Source: Bacillota bacterium
GTDB lineage: Bacteria; Bacillota_E; Sulfobacillia; Sulfobacillales; Sulfobacillaceae
Assembly (NCBI GenBank): GCA_021820165.1
Contig: JAKADW010000139.1
Location: 1-6,051 of the forward strand
DNA: 6,051 nucleotides
Reading direction: 5' to 3'
The position numbers were made by a program, and so were the translations under genes. Shown here in pieces: positions 5,618 to 6,051 of this stretch. The notes under the pieces are model-generated. The model had not been told where the DNA came from. It saw nothing but the letters and a program-made list of their open reading frames with translations, and did no database searches. Each line of letters begins with the position of its first letter. Position 1 is the stretch's first letter.

Positions 5618-5683
5618 GAAAGCGGCAGGAACCGTCGCGTTGGGCGTGGAAATGTTGACGCGCATAGAGAGGGAGGAAGCAGC

Positions 5684-6051
5684 GTGAGACAACCGATCTC
5701 GTTTGAAGACATCGCGGCGTTCCCCAAGCCTGGTGGGCGGGTACCGATGAATTTTCAGTTTTCCGAGGATGGGCGCCGGGTTTACTATCTTTTTCCGCAT
5801 CGTGGGGACGAGCTCTCCTTGTTTGTCTTCGATGGAGCGTCGGGGACGTCACGGTTGGTGGCTGAGGCTCCGAAGGAGCCCGGAGAGGATACGTTTGATG
5901 AGGAGATGCGGCGTCAACGGGCACGGTTTGCCTGGTCAGGGATTGGTCAGTACCAATGGCAGGCCGGAACCTTGATGATTCCGATGCATGGTCATATTTA
6001 CATCCAACACGGAGAAGATGGAGGGCTTACGCGGCTTTCGGGCAGTGAGGG
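5684..6051 (+). CDS. S9-family (dipeptidyl-peptidase IV-like) peptidase, N-terminal part (cut by window end)
   Basis: Start of a serine peptidase of the prolyl-oligopeptidase (S9) clan; only the first 122 residues are visible. They look like the beginning of a DPP IV beta-propeller: MNFQFSEDGRRVYYLF (22-37) is a typical blade start (SPDG-like), SLFVFDGASG (45-54) a strand-turn, then the charged helix EEMRRQRARF (73-82) followed by GIGQYQW (86-92) and a strand pair ending in HIYIQ (104-108). Bacterial DPP IV-like proteins have the same order, an (E/R)-rich segment then GITSYxW. The catalytic alpha/beta-hydrolase domain would lie beyond the window. No signal peptide is present, so it is probably cytoplasmic. 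The GTG start has GGGAGGAAG (5671-5679) 4 nt upstream. The gene runs divergently from the SASP-like gene, with 115 bp between start codons. Confidence 0.68.
   Translation, partial: MRQPISFEDIAAFPKPGGRVPMNFQFSEDGRRVYYLFPHRGDELSLFVFDGASGTSRLVAEAPKEPGEDTFDEEMRRQRARFAWSGIGQYQWQAGTLMIPMHGHIYIQHGEDGGLTRLSGSE

Noticed and set aside
5640..5668. TTGGGC-17 bp-CATAGA as the promoter of the S9 peptidase gene
   Set aside because: Only about half the bases match in each box and the start would fall in the ribosome site.

Overview
The window looks like chromosomal DNA of a moderately GC-rich, spore-forming Bacillota. A Sulfobacillus-like or related thermo-acidophile is my best guess, but nothing here fixes the genus. 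The evidence is: strong AGGAGG-type ribosome sites, several GTG starts, a Gram-positive-style DapB, and a small minus-strand gene that resembles an alpha/beta small acid-soluble spore protein (SASP) and sits behind a good match to a sigma-G (forespore) promoter.

Layout. (1) Positions 1-1956 hold the end of a cytochrome c maturation (System I) operon: the C-terminal part of CcmA, complete CcmB and CcmC, and a small CcmD-like membrane protein, with overlaps or gaps of at most 15 bp. (2) Positions 1957-2160 are a 204-bp non-coding interval. It contains a rho-independent terminator hairpin, a long alternative hairpin that would destroy it, and a third hairpin that would hide the ribosome site of the next gene. 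These are mutually exclusive in a way that looks like attenuator or riboswitch logic. (3) Positions 2161-4661 hold three overlapping genes: the small B12-binding subunit of an acyl-CoA mutase, its MeaB-type GTPase chaperone, and an acyl-CoA dehydrogenase. dapB (lysine/diaminopimelate synthesis) follows after 12 bp. (4) Positions 5386-5617 (minus strand) hold the SASP-like gene, whose 3' end overlaps the 3' end of dapB by 50 bp, and its promoter. (5) From 5684 to the right edge runs the start of an S9 (dipeptidyl-peptidase IV-like) peptidase.

How the genes fit together. CcmABCD would deliver haem for covalent attachment to c-type cytochromes outside the membrane. The B12 subunit and MeaB belong to an adenosylcobalamin-dependent carbon-skeleton mutase (methylmalonyl-, isobutyryl- or 2-hydroxyisobutyryl-CoA type). 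Its large catalytic subunit is not in the window. The adjacent acyl-CoA dehydrogenase fits short- or branched-chain acyl-CoA breakdown. dapB is probably a co-transcribed passenger.

The most interesting items are the candidate RNA switch before the mutase subunit and the sigma-G-like, SASP-like antisense-overlapping gene at the end of dapB.
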